From positions 1,736,001 through 1,800,000 of the forward strand of contig NZ_CP048411.1 in the NCBI RefSeq assembly GCF_019355055.1: DNA of 64,000 nucleotides, read 5' to 3'. The notes beneath the pieces were generated by a model. That model was not told where the DNA came from. It searched no databases and saw only the letters and a program-made list of their open reading frames with translations. Made by a program: the position numbers and the translations under genes. Positions 8,219-17,718 of the stretch are shown here, piece by piece (position 1 is the first letter of the stretch; each line of letters starts with the position of its first letter). The DNA comes from Pseudomonas sp. MTM4. Its GTDB lineage: Bacteria > Pseudomonadota > Gammaproteobacteria > Pseudomonadales > Pseudomonadaceae.

Positions 8219-9106
8219 TCAGCCCACCAGCCATTGCCTCGCCGAGCGCGTCAGCTGCCGGGTCAGTTCACCGAGCAGCTCACCACCGTTGCGCCAGTGA
8301 TGCCAGTAGAGCGGCACGTCGATCGGCTTACCACGAAACACATCCACCAGAGCTCCGCTGGCAAGCTCGGCGCGCACCTGAAGTTCAGGCACCAGGCCCC
8401 AGCCCAAGTCACTCTCCAACAAGCGAACGAATCCCTCCGACGACGGGCAAAGGTGGTGGCTGAAGGCGCCGCTCAAACCCAGCGAAGCCAGATAGCGATG
8501 CTGCAGCTGATCATCCGGCCCGAAGACAATGGCCGGGGCCCGCAACAAGGCTTCCGCCGGTGCGTTGCTAGCGAGGTGACGCGCAATAAATGCTGGGCTG
8601 GCAAGGGCGCGATAGCGCATGGCACCAAGAAACTGACTGCGAGCTCCGGCCAAGGGGCGCTCCACAGCGCAAACACAGGCAGCCACTTCCCCGGCTCGCA
8701 TACGCTTGAGACCTACCGCCTGATCTTCCAACACATGATCGAGCACAACCCCGTGCTCGGTGCAGAACGGGGCCACCGCTTCTGCCCACCAAGTCGCGAG
8801 GCTGTCGGAGTTCAAGGCGATGCGCAGCCGCTCGGGCAGACGGTTTTCATCCAGCTCCGGCACCTGACCCTGTAAATCGCGCTCCAACAGACGCACCTGT
8901 TGCACATGGTTGAGCAGACGTCGGCCCACCTCGGTCGGCTGCGGTGGCGTGGCGCGCAGCAGTACCGGCTGGCCCAGCCGAGCCTCGAGCAATTTGATGC
9001 GCTGGGATATCGCCGATTGGGACAGTCCCAGCGCCTGCGCTGCCCGATCGAAACCAGCCTGCTCGACCACCGCAGCCAGAGCCGCCAGCAGTTTGTAATC
9101 GAACAT
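8219..9106 (-). CDS. argP: LysR-type regulator ArgP (IciA)
   Basis: Cytoplasmic DNA-binding regulator that senses arginine and lysine and activates the divergent exporter gene. The 295-residue protein begins with the LysR winged helix-turn-helix (about residues 2-60; AAQALGLSQSAISQRIKLLE), followed by the two-lobed effector domain. The opening MFDYKLLAALAAVVEQAGF is characteristic of ArgP. The adjacent, divergent LysE/ArgO exporter strongly supports the name. The shared 97-bp intergenic region holds the candidate operator. Confidence 0.92.
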   Translation of the reverse strand: MFDYKLLAALAAVVEQAGFDRAAQALGLSQSAISQRIKLLEARLGQPVLLRATPPQPTEVGRRLLNHVQQVRLLERDLQGQVPELDENRLPERLRIALNSDSLATWWAEAVAPFCTEHGVVLDHVLEDQAVGLKRMRAGEVAACVCAVERPLAGARSQFLGAMRYRALASPAFIARHLASNAPAEALLRAPAIVFGPDDQLQHRYLASLGLSGAFSHHLCPSSEGFVRLLESDLGWGLVPELQVRAELASGALVDVFRGKPIDVPLYWHHWRNGGELLGELTRQLTRSARQWLVG

Positions 9107-9203
9107 CAGATTTCCTTATATGGCATCAGCATATTTCGTTTTCCTTATACGCAAGAGCCGCCGAGACTGCGAGCCGTCTTTCAATGGAAACAGGCAGCAC
9201 GAC
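9107..9203. promoter_or_regulatory. argP-argO intergenic control region
   Basis: The AT-rich spacer between divergent argP and argO contains two direct copies of TTTCCTTATA, at 9111-9120 and 9140-9149, 29 bp apart (close to three helical turns). ATATGGCATCAGCATAT lies between them as an imperfect inverted repeat. Such an arrangement suits LysR-type binding, so this is the likely ArgP operator and promoter region. The assignment is by position and pattern only. Confidence 0.5.
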
Positions 9204-9806
9204 ATGTGGCAGAGTTATTTCAATGGGCTGTTGGTCACGGCGGGCTTGATCATCGCCATCGGCGCGCAAAACGCCTTCGTCCTGGCCCAGAGCCTACGAC
9301 GCGAACACCATCTGCCTGTCGCCGCGCTGTGCATTCTCTGCGACATCCTGCTGGTCAGCGTCGGGGTCTTCGGTCTCGCCGCTGTATTGGCAGAGAACCC
9401 GTTGCTGCTGCAAATCACCCGTTGGGGTGGCGTCACGTTCCTACTGTTTTATGGCGTCATCGCCCTGCGCCGTGCGGCACGACCGCAAGCCTTGCTTGAA
9501 GATGCCCAGCGCGCTCCGCGCTCACTGCGCAGCGTGCTGCTTGCGGCGTTGGCGGTCACGCTGCTCAACCCGCACGTTTATCTCGATACAGTGCTGCTGA
9601 TCGGCTCCCTCGGCGCCCAGCAGCCCGAGCCCGGTGCTTACACTCTAGGTGCTGCGAGCGCATCGACCCTGTGGTTCCTGATTCTCGCGCTCGGAGGGGC
9701 CTGGCTTGCACCCTGGCTTGCGCGACCGATGACCTGGCGGCTGATCGATCTGGGAGTGGCGGGAATGATGTTCGCCATTGCCGCACAACTGGTTGTCTAC
9801 GCCTGA
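9204..9806 (+). CDS. argO: LysE/ArgO-type amino-acid exporter
   Basis: Inner-membrane exporter of basic amino acids (arginine, lysine) of the LysE/RhtB superfamily. The 200-residue protein has about six membrane helices and the family N-terminus, with GLIIAIGAQNAFVLAQSLRR near residues 14-33. The internal ATG at 9204 is preferred to an in-frame ATG at 9120 because it gives the usual family length and start; the longer version would run through the argP-side operator. Regulation is likely by the divergent ArgP. A GC-rich hairpin at 9808-9832 follows the stop. Confidence 0.9.
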   Translation: MWQSYFNGLLVTAGLIIAIGAQNAFVLAQSLRREHHLPVAALCILCDILLVSVGVFGLAAVLAENPLLLQITRWGGVTFLLFYGVIALRRAARPQALLEDAQRAPRSLRSVLLAALAVTLLNPHVYLDTVLLIGSLGAQQPEPGAYTLGAASASTLWFLILALGGAWLAPWLARPMTWRLIDLGVAGMMFAIAAQLVVYA

Positions 9807-10169
9807 GGAACACCCGCCCGGATCGGGTGTCCACGCAGAGGGCTTACGGCACCACCACACCCTGCCCTGGCCTTCACTGGGGCGCTCTGGCTTCGGTTTT
9901 CCACACAGTTGGCGCGTGGTTTTGCCACAGGGTGGGTGCTATGATCCCTGGTTCGCGGGTATGGAGCGGAATGCTTCAGCCCGCCATTACGGTCGTGCCC
10001 GTGAACGGCCGAAAGAATACGCACGCATGTAGCGAGCGAAGGGAACAACAGGCGTCAACGGACGAACATCAGTGCAGTAGTTTCCCCGTTCCGCGAGGCG
10101 CTGATCACCAGCGCAGACTGCCTCCTTCCGAGCCGCATCTATTCTCGACACCTGAGCAGGAGATACACC
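9807..10169. other. Gene-free 363-bp region before sodB
   Basis: It begins with a hairpin (arms ACACCCG and CGGGTGT, near 9810-9831) that may end argO transcription. The remainder is the sodB leader, with TATGAT at 9940-9945 as a possible -10 box lacking a good -35. Several GC-rich self-complementary stretches occur around 9970-10020. No coding frame is convincing, and I cannot identify a known small RNA. Confidence 0.4.
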
Positions 10170-10751
10170 ATGGCTTTCGAATTGCCGCCGCTTCCGTTTG
10201 AAAAGAATGCCCTCGAGCCGCACATTTCCGCCGAGACTTTCGAATACCACCACGGCAAGCATCACCAGGCTTACGTCACCAACCTGAACAACCTGATCCC
10301 GGGCACCGAGTTCGAAGGCAAGGATCTGGAAACCATCATCAAGACTTCGTCCGGCGGTATCTTCAACAACGCCGCTCAGGTCTGGAACCACACTTTCTTC
10401 TGGAACTGCATGGCACCGAACGCCGGTGACCAGCCGACCGGCGCCCTGGCTGATGCCATCAACGCCGCTTTCGGCGACTTCGACAAGTTCAAGGAAGAGT
10501 TCACCAAGACCGCCATCGGCACTTTCGGCTCCGGCTGGGCCTGGCTGGTGAAGAAGTCCGACGGCAGCGTCGGCCTGGCGAGCACCATCGGTGCCGGCAA
10601 CCCGATGACCGCTGGTGACAAGCCGCTGCTGACTTGCGACGTCTGGGAACACGCCTACTACATCGACTACCGCAATGCGCGTCCGAAGTTCGTCGAAGCA
10701 TTCTGGAACGTGGTCAACTGGGACTTCGTCGCGAAGAACTTCGCTGGCTGA
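10170..10751 (+). CDS. sodB: Iron superoxide dismutase
   Basis: Cytoplasmic enzyme converting superoxide to O2 and H2O2. The 193-residue protein has metal ligands His27 (YHHGKHH), His74 (VWNHTFFW), and the Asp and second His of [13 protein letters not shown] near residues 157-161. Gln70 in NNAAQVWNH is the residue position and type typical of Fe- rather than Mn-SOD. AGGAG lies 9 bases before the ATG. A strong terminator at 10807 indicates a single-gene transcript. Pseudomonas sodB is usually iron-regulated, but I see no clear Fur box. Confidence 0.97.
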   Translation: MAFELPPLPFEKNALEPHISAETFEYHHGKHHQAYVTNLNNLIPGTEFEGKDLETIIKTSSGGIFNNAAQVWNHTFFWNCMAPNAGDQPTGALADAINAAFGDFDKFKEEFTKTAIGTFGSGWAWLVKKSDGSVGLASTIGAGNPMTAGDKPLLTCDVWEHAYYIDYRNARPKFVEAFWNVVNWDFVAKNFAG

Positions 10752-10806
10752 GTCGCCACGCTAGCAACACGGGACGGCTCACCCCGCTCCGTGGCGCTCG
10801 CAACCG

Positions 10807-10842
10807 AAATGCCCGCATCCCGGTGATGCGGGCATTTTCGTT
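10807..10842 (+). terminator. Terminator after sodB
   Basis: A 13-bp stem AAATGCCCGCATC / GATGCGGGCATTT with a 5-base loop and a following TTCGTTT tract, 55 bp after the sodB stop. Confidence 0.88.
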
Positions 10843-10930
10843 TCAGGCACACGCGCAACTGCCAGGCCCCGGCGAGTGCCTAGACGGTATCGACTATGCT
10901 TGTCAGCCCGTCTCTCTCGGAGCTTTCCCA

Positions 10931-11614
10931 ATGTCCAACACAGTGTTGATCATCGGCGCATCACGCGGTCTCGGCCTGGGCCTGGCCAAGCAGTTCGCCA
11001 ATGAAGGATGGCACGTGATCGCGACCGTCCGCGATCCACAGCGTGCGGATGCGCTGAAGACCGTCGCGAATGTTCGTATCGAAGCGCTGGACATAGACGA
11101 TGTCGCGGGCGTTGACGCCCTCACCCAGCGGTTGTCCGGCATCACCCTGGACGTGCTCTACATAAATGCAGGCGTTTCCGGCTCGCGCGCGCTCTCAGCC
11201 GGCACCGCCACACCCGAAGACATTAGCCAGCTGTTCATGACCAACACGATCGCGCCGGTGCGGCTGGCCAGGCACATGCTGCCGCTGGTTAATCCGCGCA
11301 CCGGCGTTATTACCTTCATGAGTTCGATCATGGGCAGCGTCGAAACCGGCCCCGGCATGGGCATGCCGCTCTACGGCGCCAGCAAGGCGGCCCTCAACCA
11401 TTTGACCCGAACCTTCGTAGCCGAACTCGGCGAAGACACGCACCTTACGGTGCTGTCGATGCATCCGGGATGGGTCAAGACCGATATGGGCGGAGCGGAG
11501 GCACCGTTGGACGTCGAAACCAGTTGCCGCGGCATGGTCGAGCAGGTCAAGCGCGCTGCCGGTCAGGGCGGTCACCGCTTCATTGACTATCAGGGCGAGC
11601 CATTGCCTTGGTGA
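10931..11614 (+). CDS. Short-chain dehydrogenase/reductase
   Basis: NAD(P)-dependent oxidoreductase of the classical SDR family, substrate unknown. The 227-residue protein starts MSNTVLIIGASRGLGLGLA with the Rossmann GxxxGxG motif at residues 9-15, has INAGV near residue 78, a catalytic Ser in FMSSIMGS, and YGASK (Tyr and Lys catalytic) near residue 150. The ATG at 10931, with CGGAG about 9 bases upstream, is chosen over a longer open frame that runs back through the sodB terminator. It resembles C-factor-like short SDRs. No neighbour suggests its substrate. Confidence 0.88.
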   Translation: MSNTVLIIGASRGLGLGLAKQFANEGWHVIATVRDPQRADALKTVANVRIEALDIDDVAGVDALTQRLSGITLDVLYINAGVSGSRALSAGTATPEDISQLFMTNTIAPVRLARHMLPLVNPRTGVITFMSSIMGSVETGPGMGMPLYGASKAALNHLTRTFVAELGEDTHLTVLSMHPGWVKTDMGGAEAPLDVETSCRGMVEQVKRAAGQGGHRFIDYQGEPLPW

Positions 11615-11716
11615 AGCAATGAACCGGTGCCGTTCAGACGCAGAAACGACGATGCGAGTGGCAACGTTAGTCATCACTCGCATCGAGGGATCTACCAGCG
11701 ATCCGGGGCTTGAGGC

Positions 11717-12283
11717 TTACGCCTTTGGCAGCGTCACTCCGCGCTGGCCCTGATACTTGCCGCCGCGATCACGGTAAGACGTCTCGCACTCTTCATCCGA
11801 TTCAAGGAAGAGCATTTGCGCCACGCCTTCGTTGGCGTAGATCTTCGCCGGCAGCGTAGTGGTGTTGGAGAATTCCAGCGTCACATGCCCTTCCCACTCC
11901 GGCTCAAGCGGCGTCACGTTGACGATGATGCCGCAACGGGCATAGGTGCTTTTGCCGAGGCAAATGGTCAGCACGTTACGTGGAATGCGGAAGTACTCGA
12001 CGGTACGGGCCAGCGCAAAGGAATTCGGCGGAATGATGCAGACGTCGCTCTTGATATCGACAAAGCTCTTCTCGTCGAAATTCTTCGGATCGACGGTCGC
12101 TGAGTTGATGTTGGTGAAGACCTTGAATTCATCGGCGCAGCGCACGTCGTAGCCATAACTGGACACGCCGTAAGAAATCAGCCTTTCGTTACCCTCGGTG
12201 CGCACCTGGCGCTCAACGTAGGGCTCGATCATGCCGTGCTCCTGGGCCATCCGGCGAATCCACTTGTCCGATTTGATGCTCAT
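11717..12283 (-). CDS. dcd: dCTP deaminase
   Basis: Cytoplasmic enzyme deaminating dCTP to dUTP, the main route to dUMP for thymidylate synthesis in gammaproteobacteria. The 188-residue product matches Pseudomonas Dcd and starts [19 protein letters not shown]. It contains the conserved [21 protein letters not shown] and [11 protein letters not shown] segments that form the trimer active site. The start at 12283 is favoured over an upstream in-frame ATG at 12343 by family length. It lies upstream of apbC on the same strand, as often in pseudomonads, with the cold-shock gene between them on the other strand. Confidence 0.95.
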   Translation of the reverse strand: MSIKSDKWIRRMAQEHGMIEPYVERQVRTEGNERLISYGVSSYGYDVRCADEFKVFTNINSATVDPKNFDEKSFVDIKSDVCIIPPNSFALARTVEYFRIPRNVLTICLGKSTYARCGIIVNVTPLEPEWEGHVTLEFSNTTTLPAKIYANEGVAQMLFLESDEECETSYRDRGGKYQGQRGVTLPKA

Positions 12284-12599
12284 GGCGGGCGTCCTGATTT
12301 GGCTGGTGGGCGTTAGATAAGGTGCGCATCTTACCGAGGCCATGAAGCCGGTTCAAAGGCCGTGACTCAGGACCTTGCGTCGCATCTCTGACGCTTTGGC
12401 CGGAAACTGAAAATAATGCTCGCATTGCGACAGAAATGGAGTATCTTTCCTTGGCTGCTGCTGCATGTGTCACCGTGAATCGCTACATGTTTAGATTTCG
12501 ATCCGATCATTGCTACGACTCCTAACTCCTTGCACACAGTCACCGTTCGGGGTATTTGCCCGTTCAAATCATCTCTACATTGTTCAAGGAGACATTCAA
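12284..12599 (+). promoter_or_regulatory. dcd/csp intergenic region and csp leader
   Basis: 316 bp between the divergent dcd and csp genes with no coding frame. The right end holds AAGGAGA, 8 bases before the csp ATG. Long structured 5' leaders are typical of cold-shock genes; the long AT-richer segment 12410-12595 is consistent with one, but no specific cold box could be confirmed by eye. Confidence 0.4.
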
Positions 12600-12809
12600 A
12601 TGTCCAATCGCCAAACCGGTACCGTTAAGTGGTTCAACGATGAAAAAGGCTTCGGCTTCATCACTCCGCAATCCGGTGACGACCTCTTCGTACACTTCCG
12701 CGCCATCCAAGGCGACGGTTTCAAGAGCCTGAAAGAAGGCCAGCAAGTTTCCTTCGTCGCTACTCGCGGCCAGAAGGGCATGCAAGCTGAGGAAGTTCAG
12801 GTTATCTAA
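12600..12809 (+). CDS. Cold-shock domain protein
   Basis: A 69-residue single-domain OB-fold RNA/DNA-binding protein acting as an RNA chaperone. Both RNP motifs are present: [14 protein letters not shown] (residues 10-23, RNP1) and DLFVHFRAI (28-36, RNP2). The start at 12600 is supported by AAGGAGA and by family length; an in-frame ATG 90 bases upstream is rejected. The terminator at 12825 shows it is monocistronic. It belongs to the CspA family; which Pseudomonas paralogue is unclear, and cold induction is not demonstrated. Confidence 0.95.
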   Translation: MSNRQTGTVKWFNDEKGFGFITPQSGDDLFVHFRAIQGDGFKSLKEGQQVSFVATRGQKGMQAEEVQVI

Positions 12810-12824
12810 CCTGAGTCTTCTCTG

Positions 12825-12854
12825 AAAAAGCCCCGCTTCGGCGGGGCTTTTTTG
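12825..12854 (+). terminator. Terminator after cold-shock gene
   Basis: Stem GCCCCGC / GCGGGGC with TTCG tetraloop (12830-12847), flanked by AAAAA on the left and TTTTTT on the right. It is near-ideal and can work in both directions. Confidence 0.93.
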
Positions 12855-13064
12855 TGCCTGCGATTTGGCTGAAGACACGATCACAAGCGCATACCTGCCC
12901 AGCGGAACGCTGGCTGAAATTGCGGATTGGCTTTCTAGAATGGAATCGGCGCAGGCACTTGTGTCGCTTGCCGCGAACCACGCCTTACACCGAAACCATA
13001 CCAACCCGCAAAACTACTTTTACCGTGCCCCTGCCGCTAAAGGCTTCCGCCGCCGTGAAACGGA

Positions 13065-14159
13065 TCAGTCGTCGGACACCACAATGTTCGGCATCGACTG
13101 GGCGATGATCTGCCCGCTCTGCGAGATTCGCGCACCGACTGTTCGCGCCACTTCCTGATAGATCATGGCGATCTGGCTTTCCGGGTCAGCAATTGCCGTC
13201 GGCTTGCCAGCATCGGCCTGGCTGCGGATGGCCATGGACAGCGGCAGCGAAGCCAGCAGGTCGACGTTGTATTCGCCCGCCAGCTTCTCGCCGCCCCCTT
13301 CACCGAACAAATGCTCGGCGTGGCCGCAATTTGAGCAGATGTGAATGGCCATGTTCTCCACCACTCCCAGCACCGGAATATTCACCTTGCGGAACATCTC
13401 GACCCCTTTCTTGGCGTCGAGTAGCGCCAGATCCTGCGGCGTGGTCACGATCACCGAACCGGTCACCGGGACCTTCTGCGCCAGGGTCAGCTGGATGTCA
13501 CCGGTACCCGGCGGCATGTCCACCACCAGATAGTCGAGATCGCTCCAGGCGGTCTGGGTGATCAATTGCAACAAGGCGCCGGAAACCATCGGGCCGCGCC
13601 AGACCATCGGCGTCTTGTCGTCGGCCAGAAACGCCATGGACATCAGCTGCACACCATGCGCCTCCAACGGCACGAACCATTTCTGGTCGCGAATCTGCGG
13701 CTTGGTCCCCTCGGGAATGCCGAACATGATGCCCTGGCTCGGCCCGTAGATATCGGCATCCAACACGCCGACCCGCGCGCCCTCGCGCGCCAGTGCCAGC
13801 GCCAGGTTGGCCGCCGTGGTGGACTTGCCCACCCCGCCCTTGCCGGAGGCCACCGCGATGATGTTCTTCACATTAGCCAGCGCCGGCACCTGGTCCTGCG
13901 CCTTGTGCGGCTTGATTACGCAGTCGACCTGGACGTCAGCACGCGTCACGCCTTCGAGCTGCTCGATCGCCATCGCAAGCATTTGCGCCCAACCGCTACG
14001 AAACAGTCCGGCGGCATAACCCAGCTCGAGCTGCACGCCCACGCGATCGCCCTGAACCTCTATGGAACGTACACAACCGGCGCTCACCGGGTCCTGGTTC
14101 AAGTTCGGGTCGGTGTACTGGCGCAGTACGGCTTCGACAGCTTCGCGTGTGACGGTCAT
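13065..14159 (-). CDS. apbC: ApbC/Mrp iron-sulfur cluster carrier ATPase
   Basis: Cytoplasmic P-loop ATPase of the Mrp/NBP35 family that binds and transfers Fe-S clusters. The 364-residue protein has an N-terminal MIP18-like domain (about 1-90), the deviant Walker A GKGGVGKSTTAANLA near residue 105, and the cluster-binding CSNCGH (CxxC) near residues 275-280. The start at 14159 has GGGAG six bases upstream. It is divergent from metG, a very common pairing in gammaproteobacteria. Confidence 0.95.
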   Translation of the reverse strand: MTVTREAVEAVLRQYTDPNLNQDPVSAGCVRSIEVQGDRVGVQLELGYAAGLFRSGWAQMLAMAIEQLEGVTRADVQVDCVIKPHKAQDQVPALANVKNIIAVASGKGGVGKSTTAANLALALAREGARVGVLDADIYGPSQGIMFGIPEGTKPQIRDQKWFVPLEAHGVQLMSMAFLADDKTPMVWRGPMVSGALLQLITQTAWSDLDYLVVDMPPGTGDIQLTLAQKVPVTGSVIVTTPQDLALLDAKKGVEMFRKVNIPVLGVVENMAIHICSNCGHAEHLFGEGGGEKLAGEYNVDLLASLPLSMAIRSQADAGKPTAIADPESQIAMIYQEVARTVGARISQSGQIIAQSMPNIVVSDD

Positions 14160-14353
14160 GACTACTCCCAAGAAAGCCTAGTAAAACAGACGGGCATCTT
14201 ACCCCGTGGTGCCGTATGGGCCCATCAACCGCGTCAACATGGCGCGGCACTCGGTATTCGACCGGCGCCAGCCGCGCCAGTGCGGGTGAAAAAAAAACCT
14301 CGCACCTTTATAGTGACCGACTCACTTCGCAACCCCGACTGCAGATTTTCCCA

Positions 14354-16396
14354 ATGTCCGAAGCTCGCCAGATCCTCGTTACCAGTGCCCTGCCCTACGC
14401 CAACGGTTCGATTCACCTAGGCCACATGCTTGAGTACATCCAGACGGACATGTGGGTGCGGTTTCAGAAACTGCGTGGCAACCAGTGCATCTATGTCTGC
14501 GCCGACGACGCCCATGGCTCGGCCATCATGCTGCGCGCTGAAAAGGAAGGCATCACGCCAGAGCAGCTGATCGCCAACGTGCAAGCCGAACACAGCGCCG
14601 ACTTCGCCGACTTCCTGGTCGACTTCGACAACTTCCACTCGACCCACTCCGAAGAGAACCGCGAGCTGTCGAGCCTGATCTACACGAAGCTGCGCGACGC
14701 CGGCCACATCGCCACCCGCTCGGTGACCCAGTATTTCGACCCTGAAAAGGGCATGTTCCTCGCCGACCGCTTCATCAAGGGCACCTGCCCGAAGTGCGCG
14801 GCCGAGGACCAATACGGCGACAACTGCGAAAAGTGCGGCGCGACCTACGAGCCCACCGAGCTGAAGAACCCACGCTCGGCCATTTCCGGCGCCACGCCGG
14901 TGCTGCGTGACTCCAAGCACTTCTTCTTCAAGCTGCCCGACTTCGAGGCGATGCTGAAGGAATGGACCCGCAGCGGTAGCCTGCAGGATTCCGTCGCCAA
15001 CAAAATCGCCGAATGGCTCGATGGCGGCCTGCACGAATGGGACATCTCCCGCGATGCACCCTACTTCGGCTTCGAGATCCCCGACGAGCCCGGCAAATAC
15101 TTCTACGTCTGGCTGGACGCGCCCATCGGCTACATGGCCAGCTTCAAGAACCTCTGCGCGCGCCGCCCGGAGCTGGACTTCGATGCGTTCTGGAACAAGG
15201 ATTCCAGCGCCGAGCTGTACCACTTCATCGGCAAGGACATCATCAACTTCCATACGCTGTTCTGGCCCGCCATGCTCGAAGGCGCCGGCTACCGCAAGCC
15301 CACCGCCGTCGCAGTGCACGGTTACCTGACGGTGAATGGGCAGAAGATGTCCAAGTCGCGCGGCACCTTTATCAAGGCGCGCACCTACCTCGATCATCTG
15401 AACCCCGAGTATCTGCGCTACTACTACGCGGCCAAGCTCGGTCGTGGCGTCGATGACCTGGACCTGAACCTCGAAGACTTCGTGCAAAAGGTCAATTCCG
15501 ATCTAGTCGGCAAAGTCGTCAACATCGCCAGCCGTTGCGCAGGGTTCATCCACAAGGGCAACGGCGGCCTGATGGTCGACCGCAACGCCGCGCCGGAACT
15601 GACCGACGCCTTCCAGACGGCAGCACCATCCATTGCCGACGCTTACGAGAACCGCGATTTCGCCCGCGCCATGCGCGAAATCATGGCGCTGGCCGACCGC
15701 GCCAATGCCTGGATCGCCGACAAGGCGCCCTGGGCACTGAACAAGCAGGACGGCATGCAGGATGAAGTCCAGGCCATTTGCGCCACCGGCATCAACCTGT
15801 TCCGCCAGCTGGTGATCTTCCTAAAGCCGGTGCTGCCGAACCTGGCCGCTGACGCCGAGCGCTTCCTGAACGTCGAGCCGCTGAGCTGGACTGACCTGGA
15901 GACGCTGTTGGCCAACCACCAGCTGAACGCCTTCACCCCGCTTTTGACCCGTATCGAGCCTGCCAAAATCGAAGCCATGATCGAATCATCCAAGGAAGAC
16001 CTCGCCTCCACCGAAACCGCCGCGCCTGCACAAGGCAATGGCGAGCTGACCAAAGAGCCCATCGCCGCCGAGATCGCCTTCGACGCCTTTGCCGCCGTGG
16101 ACCTGCGCATCGCCCTGATCGAAAAGTGCGAGTTCGTTGAAGGCGCTGACAAGCTGCTGCGCCTGACGCTGGACATTGGCGACGCCAAGCGCAACGTCTT
16201 CTCCGGTATCAAGAGCGCCTATCCGGACCCAAGCAAGCTGGAAGGCCGCCTGACCCTGTACGTTTCCAACCTGGCCGCGCGCAAAATGAAGTTCGGCGTA
16301 TCCGAAGGCATGGTGCTGGCCGCCGGCCCTGGCGGTGAAGAAATCTACTTGCTCAGCCCTGACAGCGGCGCCAAGCCCGGTCAGCGCGTCAAGTAA
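14354..16396 (+). CDS. metG: Methionyl-tRNA synthetase
   Basis: Class I aminoacyl-tRNA synthetase charging initiator and elongator tRNA-Met. The 680-residue protein has the HIGH-type motif HLGH at residues 21-24, a zinc knuckle with two CxxC pairs ([17 protein letters not shown], about 145-161), and KMSKS near residues 331-335. A C-terminal tRNA-binding OB domain occupies about 580-680 and makes the dimeric long form. The start at 14354 matches the family ([18 protein letters not shown]). An in-frame ATG 138 bases upstream is ignored. Divergent from apbC, it ends at a clear terminator. Confidence 0.97.
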   Translation: MSEARQILVTSALPYANGSIHLGHMLEYIQTDMWVRFQKLRGNQCIYVCADDAHGSAIMLRAEKEGITPEQLIANVQAEHSADFADFLVDFDNFHSTHSEENRELSSLIYTKLRDAGHIATRSVTQYFDPEKGMFLADRFIKGTCPKCAAEDQYGDNCEKCGATYEPTELKNPRSAISGATPVLRDSKHFFFKLPDFEAMLKEWTRSGSLQDSVANKIAEWLDGGLHEWDISRDAPYFGFEIPDEPGKYFYVWLDAPIGYMASFKNLCARRPELDFDAFWNKDSSAELYHFIGKDIINFHTLFWPAMLEGAGYRKPTAVAVHGYLTVNGQKMSKSRGTFIKARTYLDHLNPEYLRYYYAAKLGRGVDDLDLNLEDFVQKVNSDLVGKVVNIASRCAGFIHKGNGGLMVDRNAAPELTDAFQTAAPSIADAYENRDFARAMREIMALADRANAWIADKAPWALNKQDGMQDEVQAICATGINLFRQLVIFLKPVLPNLAADAERFLNVEPLSWTDLETLLANHQLNAFTPLLTRIEPAKIEAMIESSKEDLASTETAAPAQGNGELTKEPIAAEIAFDAFAAVDLRIALIEKCEFVEGADKLLRLTLDIGDAKRNVFSGIKSAYPDPSKLEGRLTLYVSNLAARKMKFGVSEGMVLAAGPGGEEIYLLSPDSGAKPGQRVK

Positions 16397-16414
16397 CGAC
16401 GCGATAGCACGGGA

Positions 16415-16441
16415 GCCCGGCGCAACGCCGGGCTTCTTTTT
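16415..16441 (+). terminator. Terminator after metG
   Basis: Stem GCCCGGCG / CGCCGGGC with a 3-base loop, followed by TTCTTTTT, 18 bp after the metG stop. Confidence 0.85.
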
Positions 16442-16483
16442 GGAATCCAACAGATTAAGCGCTGCCACAGCCCGGAGGCGGTT

Positions 16484-16693
16484 ATGACTGATTCGCCTGA
16501 TACCAGCCGCTGCCCTATCTGTGGCGAGCCCAACACATGTGGTCTCAGCAATCCTGCCACCGCCACCCAGCCGTGCTGGTGCTTCACTGCCGAGATAGCG
16601 CCCGAAGCCCGTGAACGGATTCCTGACGACGCGCTTAATAAAGCCTGCATCTGCCCGCGCTGCGCTCGCGGCGAGTCGCCTGCAAACCCGTAA
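16484..16693 (+). CDS. Cysteine-rich CWC family protein
   Basis: A 69-residue protein with seven cysteines arranged as CPICGEPNTCG (10-20), CWC (31-33) and CICPRC (55-60), the pattern of the cysteine-rich CWC family, likely a small metal-binding module. The biochemical role is unknown. CGGAGG lies upstream of the ATG. Its stop shares one base with the start of the following pseudouridine synthase (TAATG), so the two are translationally coupled, a pairing also seen in other gammaproteobacteria. Confidence 0.88.
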   Translation: MTDSPDTSRCPICGEPNTCGLSNPATATQPCWCFTAEIAPEARERIPDDALNKACICPRCARGESPANP

Positions 16694-17385
16694 TGCGCCT
16701 CGACCGCTTCCTCGCCAACCTGCCCCACTGCAGCCACCGACAGGCGCGTCTGTTGCTGGCCTCGGGCCGTGCCCTGGTGAATGGCAAAACGGTCTGGGAC
16801 GGCACCCATGACGTCCGCATCTTCGACCGTATCGAGCTGGATGGCGAGGTGCTGCAGGCAGGCAAACCCGCGCGCTTCTTTATGCTGAACAAACCGGTCG
16901 GCTGCGTCAGCGCCACCGCCGATTCGCAATACCCCACGGTGCTGGATCTGCTGAACGAACAGGACAAGGAAGAACTGCACATCGCCGGTCGGCTGGACTT
17001 CAACACCACCGGACTGATGATCATCACCAACGACGGACTCTGGTCCCGGCGCCTCACCCAGCCGGAAAGCCTGCTGGGTAAAACCTACTTTGTGGAAACG
17101 GAAGACCCCATCGATCCGATCTGCGTCGACCGCTTCGCCGAAGGCCTCTACTTTCGCTTCGAGAACCTCACCACCCGGCCCGCCGAACTTGAACTGCTGG
17201 GCTCGCATCAAGCCCGCCTGACCCTGCATGAAGGCCGTTACCATCAGGTCAAACGCATGTTCGGCCACTTCAATATCAAGGTCATCGCCTTGCACCGCGA
17301 ACGCATGGGCCCGTTGCTGCTCGACCCCACCCTTGCCCCCGGCGGATACCGCAGCCTCACGCCGGACGAAATCGAACAGATCTGA
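16693..17385 (+). CDS. rsuA: RsuA-type pseudouridine synthase
   Basis: Cytoplasmic enzyme that isomerises uridine to pseudouridine in rRNA; the closest named relative is RsuA, which modifies U516 of 16S rRNA. The 230-residue protein has an N-terminal S4 RNA-binding domain (MRLDRFLANL... VNGK) and the catalytic GRLDFNTTGLMI motif with the nucleophilic Asp near residue 102. It also has the family block EGRYHQVKRMFGHF. The start overlaps the CWC gene by one base. The exact target (U516 or another site) is inferred from family resemblance only. Confidence 0.88.
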   Translation: MRLDRFLANLPHCSHRQARLLLASGRALVNGKTVWDGTHDVRIFDRIELDGEVLQAGKPARFFMLNKPVGCVSATADSQYPTVLDLLNEQDKEELHIAGRLDFNTTGLMIITNDGLWSRRLTQPESLLGKTYFVETEDPIDPICVDRFAEGLYFRFENLTTRPAELELLGSHQARLTLHEGRYHQVKRMFGHFNIKVIALHRERMGPLLLDPTLAPGGYRSLTPDEIEQI

Positions 17386-17453
17386 AATAGCAGTAGGAAT
17401 AAACGCCGCACCGCTTCTACTCGCCTCGCCCTTCTGGTAAAAAAGCTCCCTAC

Positions 17454-17527
17454 GCGGGCGTCGTATAATGGCATTACCTGAGCTTCCCAAGCTCATGACG
17501 AGGGTTCGATTCCCTTCGCCCGCTCCA
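17454..17527 (+). tRNA. tRNA-Gly (anticodon CCC)
   Basis: A 74-nt cloverleaf including the encoded CCA end. The acceptor GCGGGCG pairs with CGCCCGC. The anticodon arm is TGAGC-TTCCCAA-GCTCA with anticodon CCC, and the T arm has the GGTTCGATTCC pattern. It reads GGG glycine codons. It is followed directly by a terminator and then by an AT-richer patch of decayed genes, so its 3' end is a plausible historic integration site. Confidence 0.95.
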
Positions 17528-17532
17528 GATTA

Positions 17533-17565
17533 GAAAAGCCCTGCACTTGCAGGGCTTTTCTGTTT
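17533..17565 (+). terminator. Terminator after tRNA-Gly
   Basis: Stem GAAAAGCCCTGCA / TGCAGGGCTTTTC with a 3-4 base loop, then TGTTT, starting 6 bp after the tRNA CCA. The core CCCTGCA-TGCAGGG recurs at about 20990 and 21780. Confidence 0.88.
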
Positions 17566-17718
17566 AGAGTTTGGCTTGTTTCAGATTGGGGTTGCTAGCG
17601 GCTTTGGCTGTCCCCTTACCGGATTCAAACTTGCCAAATCAAAACGCGGGATAGCGACACATTAAAAGTTGCTAGGCGCTGGTACGCCCGTTGATGGACT
17701 AGCATTTGAGGCACCAAA

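Noticed and set aside
9938-10030. Possible small RNA upstream of sodB
   Set aside because: There is a TATGAT box and some self-complementarity, but no -35, no terminator and no known RNA pattern.
12855-13064. Possible small gene between csp terminator and apbC
   Set aside because: The open frame runs into the apbC 3' end, lacks a ribosome-binding site, and has no recognisable domain.
14417-15487. Long minus-strand open frame antisense to metG
   Set aside because: It is a GC-rich shadow frame; metG has strong motifs and family length on the plus strand. Similar long antisense frames over asrA, rsxC and putA were rejected for the same reason.
17580-17718. Possible integrase remnant next to tRNA-Gly
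   Set aside because: Short fragments such as TLKVARRWYAR can be read, but they are interrupted by stops and match no integrase motif I can defend.
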